Assembly (NCBI GenBank): GCA_944385195.1
Contig: CALWWH010000254.1
Location: forward strand, 1 to 15,279
Length of the DNA stretch: 15,279 nucleotides
Origin: an uncultured Oscillospiraceae bacterium
Lineage (GTDB): Bacteria > Bacillota > Clostridia > Oscillospirales > Oscillospiraceae
Direction: 5' to 3'
Shown here: piece by piece, positions 1 through 5,934 of the stretch
How positions within the stretch are numbered: the stretch's first letter is position 1
Layout of the letters: every line of letters begins with the position of its first letter
The notes under the pieces: generated by a model
The model's database searches: none
Seen by the model: only the letters and a program-made list of their open reading frames with translations
What the model was told of the DNA's origin: nothing
Program-made: the position numbers and the translations under genes

Positions 1-589
1 CCGCGAAATACTGCAGCAGCGTACTGCCCCCGGAGAACAGGGAGCTGAGGGCCACGCCTGCCAGCACCAGTCCGGCCGGGCCGATGTCCCGCCGGAGGCA
101 GGAGATGGCGATGACCGCCACGGGGGAGATGGAGCCGCCCACAAAGGCGCACAGCGTCACCAGAAAGGGACTGGTGATGGTGACGGCGGAGGAGGCGGAG
201 GCGGAGTTGACGGACCCGCCGGCCAGGGCCACGATGCCCACCGCCGCGCCGAAGGCCGCTCCCTGGGACACGCCCAGGGTAGAAGCGGAGGCCAGAGGGT
301 TTTGCAGCACGCATTGCATCACCGCGCCGGAGGCGGCCAGGATACCGCCCACCAGGATGCCGGAGGCCACCCGGGGCAGCCGGATGCCCAGCAGCACGGC
401 CCGGGACTGCTGGCCGCCTCCGCCCAAAAGCGTTCTCAGAATCTCCCCCAGAGAGAGATGGATGGAACCCACCCCTGCGGCATAGAGTGCGACGACCACA
501 GTGGCGGCAGCCGCCGCCAGCAGGGCCAGGCGTTTTTTTCGGGTATAGGCCCGGTAGGCCTCCAGCTGGAAACGATTGTCCCGGCCCAT
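1..589 (-). CDS. FecCD-family ABC transporter permease (3' end outside window)
   Basis: Membrane permease of an ABC importer for iron-siderophore, heme or cobalamin-type substrates. The 196 residues visible from the ATG at 589-587 start with a basic segment (about residues 17-20), then a first hydrophobic helix. The family signature follows: RLPR near residue 66, a Gly/Ala-rich helix, then VLQNPLASASTLGVSQGAA. At least four hydrophobic segments can be read before the window edge; the family usually has about 330 residues, so roughly 40% is missing. The start lies 2 bp after the stop of the binding-protein gene, with GGGAG 7 bp upstream, so the two are cotranscribed and probably coupled. An ATP-binding protein gene would be expected further left, outside the window. 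The exact substrate cannot be read from this sequence. Confidence 0.93.
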   Translation of the reverse strand, partial: MGRDNRFQLEAYRAYTRKKRLALLAAAAATVVVALYAAGVGSIHLSLGEILRTLLGGGGQQSRAVLLGIRLPRVASGILVGGILAASGAVMQCVLQNPLASASTLGVSQGAAFGAAVGIVALAGGSVNSASASSAVTITSPFLVTLCAFVGGSISPVAVIAISCLRRDIGPAGLVLAGVALSSLFSGGSTLLQYFA

Positions 590-591
590 AC

Positions 592-1686
592 TCACGCTCC
601 CAGCTCCACGGCCTGATAGCCGTATCCGGAGGCATTGAGGGTGTCCAGATAGTCCGCCTGCCCCAGGAAGAGTCCGAAGATCTCGGCGGCCTTTTCCTCG
701 ATGTTCACATCGGAGAAGGCTTCGGGATAGAGGAGCTGTCCCACCCAGTAGGCGCTCACCAGGGGAATCTCCACATTGGTGGAGTGCCAGGTGGAGTTGG
801 GCCACTGGTACAGCTGCCCGGTCTGCACGGCCTTGAGCTGCTGGAAGAAAGCGGGATCAGCGGCGTAGTCCGCCTGTATCAGTTCCATGCTGCTGGCGTC
901 GAAAAAGAGAATGTCCGGATTCCAGGAGAGGATTTGCTCCCGGTCCACCAGCAGCCCGCCCACGGTGTCCGAAATACCCAGGGCGGCGTCCCGGGCGGAG
1001 AGGACCTGGAACACGGGATAGTTGGCATAGACTCCGTCGATGCTGTGGCTGCCCTTGAAGGTAGCGCCGGCACCCAGCACCAGAGGCTTTTCCGCGCCGG
1101 GGATTTCAGCGGTGCGGGAAGCCAGATCCGCCAGAGAGTCCCGGATACAGGCGATCAGCTCCTCCGCCCGCTGCTCCGCGCCGCACACCTGTGCCACCAG
1201 GCGCAGCGCATCGTCGTAGGCTTCGCTGAAAAGGGGGGGAGAGGCCACTGCCACCGTGGGGATACCGGTCTGGCTCTGAATGTCGTCGGCGGTGTCGGCG
1301 TCATAGGTGCAGATCACCACGTCCGCGCCGCTGGCCAGGATCTCCTCGGCGTACCATTCCCCGGCGCCCAGGGAGTCGTTGCCCACGTTGGGCAGGTCCT
1401 GCCAGAGCGCTCTGTTGACATAGGCGTAAGCCATGAGGGGGTTGTCGGTGTGCTCGCACTGGGGGACTGCCGCCACCTTGTCTGCAAGACCAAGGTAGGC
1501 GACCAGGCGGGGGGCGTTGCCCAAAGGAACAATGCGCTCCACCTGGTCGGGGACGGTTACCGTGCGGCCGCAGCTGTCGGTGATGATGCGGCCGGAGGAT
1601 TCTTCGGAGGATTCAGCGCTCCCACAGGCAGTGAGGGTCAGACACAGCGCCAAGAGCACGGGGAAGAGGCGAAGGGTCCGTTTCAT
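592..1686 (-). CDS. ABC transporter substrate-binding lipoprotein (iron complex/cobalamin type)
   Basis: Extracytoplasmic class III binding protein (PF01497 type, FecB/BtuF-like), anchored by lipid, that delivers a metal complex or corrinoid to the FecCD permease downstream. The 364-aa protein opens with a basic N-terminus, a hydrophobic stretch and a lipobox (LTAC, Cys21). An acidic Ser/Glu linker is followed by the typical start of the domain, ITDSCGRTVTVPDQVERIV. The second lobe shows the usual 'WNPDILFFDAS' type strand at about two thirds of the length. I chose the ATG at 1686 rather than upstream in-frame starts because it begins the signal peptide and has GAGGT 9-10 bp upstream. Upstream in-frame codons would lie in the leader and the neighbouring gene. 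The gene has its own promoter and an attenuator-like leader. Siderophore, heme or B12 are all possible ligands. Confidence 0.93.
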   Translation of the reverse strand: MKRTLRLFPVLLALCLTLTACGSAESSEESSGRIITDSCGRTVTVPDQVERIVPLGNAPRLVAYLGLADKVAAVPQCEHTDNPLMAYAYVNRALWQDLPNVGNDSLGAGEWYAEEILASGADVVICTYDADTADDIQSQTGIPTVAVASPPLFSEAYDDALRLVAQVCGAEQRAEELIACIRDSLADLASRTAEIPGAEKPLVLGAGATFKGSHSIDGVYANYPVFQVLSARDAALGISDTVGGLLVDREQILSWNPDILFFDASSMELIQADYAADPAFFQQLKAVQTGQLYQWPNSTWHSTNVEIPLVSAYWVGQLLYPEAFSDVNIEEKAAEIFGLFLGQADYLDTLNASGYGYQAVELGA

Positions 1687-1722
1687 AAATAAAATACCTC
1701 GCTTTTCTGAATTTGGGCGGCG

Positions 1723-1760
1723 AAAAAGAAAAAGGCATATGGCTTTTCGCCATATGCCTT
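1723..1760 (-). terminator. Intrinsic terminator in the leader of the importer operon (attenuator candidate)
   Basis: Read on the minus strand, a perfect 12-bp stem (1760-1749 with 1743-1732, GC-rich core around CATATG) with a 5-nt loop is followed by TTTCTTTTT. It lies between the promoter at 1858-1886 and the start codon at 1686, so it would stop transcription before the binding-protein gene. An alternative pairing exists: CGTATG (plus 1764-1769) can pair with the CATATG (plus 1751-1756) of the terminator's 5' arm, and the two structures exclude each other. That suggests attenuation. No known riboswitch consensus was recognised. Confidence 0.75.
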
Positions 1761-1769
1761 GGACATACG

Positions 1770-1791
1770 ATTGCAGAAAAATTGCAGAAAA
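1770..1791. repeat. Two abutting 11-bp direct repeats in the leader
   Basis: ATTGCAGAAAA occurs twice with no gap (1770-1780 and 1781-1791). It lies in the transcribed leader of the importer operon, just upstream of the terminator hairpin. Eleven base pairs is about one helical turn, which suits either a DNA-binding site or a repeated RNA element (TTTTCTGCAAT in the transcript). The function is unknown. Confidence 0.6.
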
Positions 1792-1857
1792 GATGTCAGC
1801 GCCGGAATTTGGGCGGCTTCGGCCCCCCGCGTCCGCATGGTGCGGACCATTGAGGAA

Positions 1858-1886
1858 AGTATACCCGATTCCGGGGAATTTGTCAA
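1858..1886 (-). promoter_or_regulatory. Sigma-A promoter of the importer operon
   Basis: On the minus strand, TTGACA (1886-1881), a 17-bp spacer and TATACT (1863-1858): a near-perfect vegetative promoter. It starts only 24 bp after the stop codon of the Na/Pi cotransporter gene. Transcription would begin near 1850, giving a leader of about 165 nt. The spacer contains a symmetric ATTCC-GG-GGAAT (1868-1879), which could be a repressor site. It does not resemble a Fur or DtxR box. Confidence 0.85.
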
Positions 1887-1909
1887 GCTGCCTGCCTTCG
1901 GAACTCGCT

Positions 1910-3547
1910 TTACGCCGGGTCCGGCGCGGACAGGGCACGGCAGATGTTGAGAATGTGGTCGCCGATGCGCTCGAAGTCCGTGAGCATCTCGGAATAGAGG
2001 ATACATGTCTCACCGGAGCAGACTCCCTGCTGGAGCCGGTCCAGCTGGTGGCCGCGGAAGGAGACGGTCATGTCGTCGATACGCTGCTCCGCGGCGGCGG
2101 CGGCCGTCAATTGCTGGGCAGTGACAGGCTGGAAGCTGCCGGGGACCTCCATGGCCTGCAGCGCGGTGCTGCGCATCTCACGGATTTCCTGGATGGCGTT
2201 TTCAGAGAAGGTCAGCTGCTGCTGCTCCAGTATCTGGGTGTACTGGCAGATGTTCAGCGCATGGTCGCCGATTCGCTCCAGATCACCGGAGATTTTCAGA
2301 TAAGCGCTGATGAGGGCGGAGTCCTGAGGGTTTGTTTCATAGGTGATGACTTGGGAAATGTACTTGGTGATCTCCCGGTTCAAAAAGTCGATGTAGTCCT
2401 CTGTTTTTTCCACAGCAGGAAGGCGGGCGGAGCGCGCCTCCAAAACCGCCTGGAAGCTCTCGTCCACATTTTGCCGCACCATGGCGGCCATGCGGTCCAG
2501 CTCCATGCGGATGCCGTTGATGACGATGGCGGAATTGCCCATCTGGGACTCCGGCAGGACGCCCAGCGGTTTGATGTACTGAAGGGCCATGGCTCCGCCT
2601 TTTTCAGAGGGCTTCTCCGGCAGGATCCGGGTGACTGCCCGGGCCAGCTGCGTGCCGAAGGGCAGCAGGAGCAGCGTGGTGACGATGTTAAACAAGGTGT
2701 GCATATTTGCGATCTGAGCGGCGGGCTTGTCGGGCGTGAAGCCCTCCACAAAGGCGGTCAGAGGCGTGGTCATGCACAAAACGGTAAAAATGGTGGTGCC
2801 GATGATGTTGAAAAGGAGATGGATGATGGTTGTCCGCTTGGCGTTGCGGCTGGTGCCGATGGAAGCCAGTACCGCAGTGATGCAGGTGCCGATGTTCTGG
2901 CCGAAGAGCACGTATACAGCGCTGGAAAGGCCGATGAGGCCGCTGCTGGCCAGTGCCTGCAGGATACCGACGGAGGCGGAGGAGGACTGGATGATGGCAG
3001 TGAAAATCGTGCCGGCCAGGATGCCCAGCACGGGATTGCTGAAGCGTGTCATCAGGTCGATGAAGGCCTGGGATTCCCGCAGAGGCAGCATGGCGGTGCT
3101 CATCATCTCCATGCCCAGGAAGAGAACGCCCAGGCCCGCAATGATCTGACCGTAATGATGGAATGCGGCCCGCTTCAAAAAGACCACCATGGTAACGCCC
3201 ACAAAGGCGAACAGGGGAGCCATGGCGCCCACGTCCAGGGCGATGAGCTGGCCGGTGATGGTGGTGCCGATGTTGGCGCCCATGATGATCCACACCGCCT
3301 GCTGCAGCGTCATCATGCCGGAGTTGACAAAGCCCACCACCATCACCGTGGTGGCGGAGGAGGATTGGATGACGGCGGTGATGCCCGCGCCCACAGCCAC
3401 GCCCAGAAAGCGGTTGGCGGTGAGCCGCTCCAGGATGCGCTTCATGCGGTTGCCGGCGGCACTCTCCAGGCCGCTGCTCATCATCTGCATGCCGTAGAGG
3501 AACAGGGCCAATCCGCCCAGAAGGCTCAAAACAGATTCCAGATTCAT
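1910..3547 (-). CDS. Na/Pi cotransporter family protein with C-terminal PhoU-like domain
   Basis: Inner-membrane sodium-phosphate cotransporter homologue (NptA/YjbB type, PF02690 repeats). The 545-aa protein begins with a hydrophobic helix and contains the two inverted-repeat signatures of the family. QSSSATT at 61-67 is followed by GANIGTT at 90-96; QSSSAS at 187-192 is followed by GQNIGTC at about 216-222. Seven to eight membrane segments fill residues 1 to about 310. From about 340 on it is soluble and helical with two related parts containing LERIGDHALNI and FERIGDHILNI, the PhoU-like repeats. Length and domain order match full-length family members. The ATG at 3547 has AGAGAGG 8 bp upstream and a consensus promoter behind it. 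It is probably monocistronic, because the next gene has its own promoter. Some members may act in phosphate export rather than uptake. Confidence 0.95.
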   Translation of the reverse strand: MNLESVLSLLGGLALFLYGMQMMSSGLESAAGNRMKRILERLTANRFLGVAVGAGITAVIQSSSATTVMVVGFVNSGMMTLQQAVWIIMGANIGTTITGQLIALDVGAMAPLFAFVGVTMVVFLKRAAFHHYGQIIAGLGVLFLGMEMMSTAMLPLRESQAFIDLMTRFSNPVLGILAGTIFTAIIQSSSASVGILQALASSGLIGLSSAVYVLFGQNIGTCITAVLASIGTSRNAKRTTIIHLLFNIIGTTIFTVLCMTTPLTAFVEGFTPDKPAAQIANMHTLFNIVTTLLLLPFGTQLARAVTRILPEKPSEKGGAMALQYIKPLGVLPESQMGNSAIVINGIRMELDRMAAMVRQNVDESFQAVLEARSARLPAVEKTEDYIDFLNREITKYISQVITYETNPQDSALISAYLKISGDLERIGDHALNICQYTQILEQQQLTFSENAIQEIREMRSTALQAMEVPGSFQPVTAQQLTAAAAAEQRIDDMTVSFRGHQLDRLQQGVCSGETCILYSEMLTDFERIGDHILNICRALSAPDPA

Positions 3548-3645
3548 GGTAAGATCCTCTCTTCCCTAACATGGCGGTAGAAATACACCGCGCAAAAAAG
3601 GAACGACCCCCAGTCTGCTGCGGCCGTGAGTCTTTCCTTAAATTA

Positions 3646-3674
3646 ATTGTAGAAAAAAGGAAAAGGCGTGTCAA
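3646..3674 (-). promoter_or_regulatory. Sigma-A promoter of the Na/Pi cotransporter gene
   Basis: On the minus strand, TTGACA (3674-3669), a 17-bp T-rich spacer and TACAAT (3651-3646). It gives a leader of about 95 nt to the ATG at 3547. It is the last clearly chromosomal signal before the mobile element, so the integration point should lie to its right. Confidence 0.85.
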
Positions 3675-3777
3675 GACGGCAGGTGCCGCCTGCGCTGTTC
3701 TTGACAAAATCTTAATACCCGGGCGGACAAAAGGAGAGAGCGGCGCTAGGCCGCCCTCTCCTCTCCAAGCAGGATCG
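3675..3777. other. Probable left junction of the element (attL region)
   Basis: The stretch lies between the last chromosomal promoter (ends 3674) and the recombinase stop codon (3778). Base composition changes here from GC-rich chromosome genes to a clearly less GC-rich recombinase. Large serine recombinases normally sit directly beside an attachment site. No target-site duplication can be identified because the right end is not visible, and no tRNA gene is present. The exact crossover is unknown. Confidence 0.45.
3728..3761 (-). terminator. Intrinsic terminator downstream of the serine recombinase gene
   Basis: On the minus strand a 12-bp stem (3761-3750 with 3744-3733; one position is a G-U pair) and a 5-nt loop is followed by TTTTG. 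It lies 17 bp after the recombinase stop codon and insulates the Na/Pi promoter from it. The stem is very GC-rich, unlike the recombinase gene, so it may belong to the chromosome rather than to the element. Confidence 0.75.
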
Positions 3778-5523
3778 TTACAGGGACTTCTCGTAGGACT
3801 CGATCATCTTCTTGAACGTTTGACCCGTACGACTATCGTCGGCGACAGCTATTGCGGCGACTGCGTTTTCGCTTGGCTTCTCGCTTGCACCAATGATGTT
3901 ACCTGCGCGAACTCTGAGATTTGCCAGATACTTTTCCGTGACTTCACCGGTGAATATCTTTATTTGGAGCTGCATCGTCGTTTCATCGACCATGGTGGCA
4001 AAGATCCTGTCGATGAACTTGTCCACGAAATCTTTGTTGACGACACCCTTTACTGCATCCCGCTCAGCTTCCTTCAGCACCTGGCGAATGGTATCAAGGT
4101 GCTTTTTCAAATCATCGGCAGACTCGCGCTGGGCATATAGTTCGGCCAGCAGTTCTCTTGCTGTGTCTATTTCAGCAGTACACTGCTTGTTCATAGACAG
4201 GAAATCCCGGTCGCTCATTTCTCCGGTGGCGGCGAGCTGGAGCAGCTTCTGCTTCTTCTTTTCCGTCAGTTCAATGATTTGCTCCTGTTCTTGAATTTGC
4301 TCAGTGATCCCACCGCTGCCTGCCAGACTGGTATACAGTTCCATGTATCGCGCAATCTGAGCTTTTGCATCTGCCTCGGTATCCCTCAACACTTCCAGCA
4401 GGAGAGGCTTTATCTCGCTTTCGTACACTGCAAAGGACGGACAGGAGTCGCTTCCGTTTTTGATTTTGCCGGAACATACCCATTTACTGTTTTTGTTGCC
4501 GGAGCGGTCGACCGTGTCACGTCGATAGTAGGCCGCACCGCAATGGGTACAGTATAGTTTTCCGGTCAGAAGGTTTGCATGGTTGCTGATTCCCTGGCGT
4601 GCTTTTACATCCTCGCTGCGCTTTTTCAGCACGGCATTGGCCTGATCCCAAATTTCTTCCGTTACGATTGCGGGGACAATTTCTCCTGTTTCATCCTTGA
4701 ACATGACCCATTCCTCCGGTGGGAGGAACTTCTGCTTTTTGGTGAACATATCCACGACCTTGACCTTGTTCCCCACATAGTAGCCTTTGTACTTGGGATT
4801 TGCGATCATGTTGGACATGGTGGTATGGGCGATTTTGTTGCCATTATGATTGCGGTAGCCCTTATCCCAGAAGATCGTTTCAAGCTGTTTCATGGAGTAT
4901 TCGCCGGTAGCATAGCGCTCGAAGAGTTCGCGGACCATTGGTGCTTCGGTTTCGTCGATGACCAGTTTTCCATCAGCTTTTGTATATCCGAAGATGCGGC
5001 TGTTGCCAAGCACCACGTTGGATTTGATCGCCTGCTGATGACCGAACTTCACGCGGCTCGAGAGCTTGCGCAACTCGTCCTGCGCGATGGAGGACATGAT
5101 GGACAGACGTAATTCTGAGTCCTCGTCGAATGTATTGATGTTATCATTCTGGAAGAACACACCGACGCCGTATCCGAGAAGTTGCCGTGTGAATCGAATG
5201 GAATCCAGTGTGTTTCGTGCAAATCTTGAGATTTCTTTGGTGATCACCAAATCGAATTTGTCCATAGCCGCATCGTCAATCATGCGATTGAAGTTCTCAC
5301 GCTTCTTTGTAGAAATGCCAGAGAGGCCTTCATCAATGTACCCAGGGACGAATGTCCAGGTCAAATTTTTTCTAATAAGATCCTCGTAGTAGGCAATCTG
5401 GTTTCCAAGCGAGTTGAGCTGCTCATCACTCTCGGACGATACTCGGGCATAGTAGGTCACCCGCAACGGGATATCGTAAATAGAACGTGTCTTGAGCATC
5501 ATTCGGATGGTGTGGATGTCCAT
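3778..5523 (-). CDS. Large serine recombinase (integrase of the element)
   Basis: Site-specific recombinase that cuts and rejoins att sites through a phosphoserine link. It is expected to integrate and excise the element. The 581 residues show the resolvase N-terminal domain (about 20-170) with YYARVSS, catalytic Ser29 likely, and the typical ISRFARN helix region at 98-104. A Recombinase domain follows (about 175-300), then a zinc ribbon with Cys325, Cys328, Cys350 and Cys361, and a coiled-coil segment from about 385 to 475. The length is normal for the family and all key residues are present, so it looks intact. The ATG at 5523 has AAGGAGG 7 bp upstream. It is read toward the chromosome, is flanked by terminators on both sides, and has its own promoter. 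No excisionase-like directionality factor was identified with certainty; the 56-aa gene upstream is one candidate. Confidence 0.95.
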   Translation of the reverse strand: MDIHTIRMMLKTRSIYDIPLRVTYYARVSSESDEQLNSLGNQIAYYEDLIRKNLTWTFVPGYIDEGLSGISTKKRENFNRMIDDAAMDKFDLVITKEISRFARNTLDSIRFTRQLLGYGVGVFFQNDNINTFDEDSELRLSIMSSIAQDELRKLSSRVKFGHQQAIKSNVVLGNSRIFGYTKADGKLVIDETEAPMVRELFERYATGEYSMKQLETIFWDKGYRNHNGNKIAHTTMSNMIANPKYKGYYVGNKVKVVDMFTKKQKFLPPEEWVMFKDETGEIVPAIVTEEIWDQANAVLKKRSEDVKARQGISNHANLLTGKLYCTHCGAAYYRRDTVDRSGNKNSKWVCSGKIKNGSDSCPSFAVYESEIKPLLLEVLRDTEADAKAQIARYMELYTSLAGSGGITEQIQEQEQIIELTEKKKQKLLQLAATGEMSDRDFLSMNKQCTAEIDTARELLAELYAQRESADDLKKHLDTIRQVLKEAERDAVKGVVNKDFVDKFIDRIFATMVDETTMQLQIKIFTGEVTEKYLANLRVRAGNIIGASEKPSENAVAAIAVADDSRTGQTFKKMIESYEKSL

Positions 5524-5564
5524 GACTCCGCCTCCTTGTTTTTCGTTTTATCATTATCATAATC

Positions 5565-5593
5565 AATATATCATTTCTGTATGAATAAAGCAA
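5565..5593 (-). promoter_or_regulatory. Promoter of the recombinase gene
   Basis: On the minus strand, TTGCTT (5593-5588), a 17-bp spacer and TATATT (5570-5565), about 40 bp before the start codon. Between the -10 and the ribosome site lies GATTATGATAATGATAAAA (5564-5546). It matches the 19-bp Fur-box consensus at 14 positions by eye, but the stretch is very AT-rich and this may be chance. Confidence 0.55.
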
Positions 5594-5604
5594 TATGAAT
5601 TTCG

Positions 5605-5636
5605 AAAAAGGGGGAGCATCGTGTGTGATGCTCCCC
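5605..5636 (-). terminator. Intrinsic terminator after the 56-aa gene
   Basis: A perfect 10-bp GC-rich stem (5636-5627 with 5620-5611), a 6-nt loop, then CTTTTTCG on the minus strand. It begins about 8 bp after the stop codon of the small gene. It separates that gene and the mobilization operon from the recombinase. Confidence 0.9.
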
Positions 5637-5643
5637 GAGAAAA

Positions 5644-5814
5644 CTATTTAGTGGTGGACGGCGCTAACCCGTTGATCAGATTTTTCATACGATTTCGTTC
5701 TGTTTCCGTGATCAAGCCCTTTTCGAACAGCGTCTGGTTGTAATAGTGAAGCCAGATCTGTTCCGCCGCATGTCTCTTTTTCTGTTCCAGTGATTGGATG
5801 TGTTGCGCAGTCAC
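5644..5814 (-). CDS. Small helical protein of 56 aa, SHOCT-like, function unknown
   Basis: It starts with GTG (5814-5812) and AGGAGG 9 bp upstream, and ends TAG just before a strong terminator. The deduced protein has an N-terminal Gln/Lys-rich helix, then YYNQTLFEKGLITETERNRM and a short polar tail. The 'L..KGLIT..E...M' pattern resembles short SHOCT-type helical hairpins. Small proteins of this kind are often found beside serine recombinases in Firmicute elements, so a role in recombination directionality or regulation is conceivable but not shown. The good ribosome site and the terminator are the main evidence that it is a real gene. Confidence 0.7.
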   Translation of the reverse strand: MTAQHIQSLEQKKRHAAEQIWLHYYNQTLFEKGLITETERNRMKNLINGLAPSTTK

Positions 5815-5887
5815 TGCCGCCCACCTCCTTTGCTGTAAAAATTATTGCCCCGACAGGAAAGAAAAATACAGGTCTTGAGTAACACCT

Positions 5888-5934
5888 CTTTCTGAAAATG
5901 AGAAAGGCAGCAGACTGTTACATGGTCTGCTGCC
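5888..5934 (-). terminator. Terminator of the mobilization operon, overlapping the relaxase stop
   Basis: On the minus strand a perfect 10-bp stem (5934-5925 with 5915-5906) has the relaxase TAA in its 9-nt loop and is followed by TTTCTCATTTTC. A second, weaker hairpin (6-bp stem, CTTTCT/AGAAAG, 5906-5888) overlaps the T tract. The coding end of the relaxase is therefore also the terminator. Confidence 0.75.

Noticed and set aside
487..1692. 401-aa open frame on the plus strand
   Set aside because: Mirror of the binding-protein gene, Gly/Val/His-rich without any domain; no ribosome site.
1687..1850. Cobalamin riboswitch in the importer leader
   Set aside because: Leader is short for this class and the conserved B12-box region was not found.
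1517..3580. 687-aa open frame on the plus strand
   Set aside because: Antisense to the Na/Pi cotransporter and importer genes. Its His/Gly/Asp-rich, domain-less translation is a by-product of high GC.
2688..3707. 339-aa minus-strand frame overlapping the Na/Pi gene
   Set aside because: Shifted frame of the cotransporter; His/Arg-rich nonsense, and the true frame has the family motifs.
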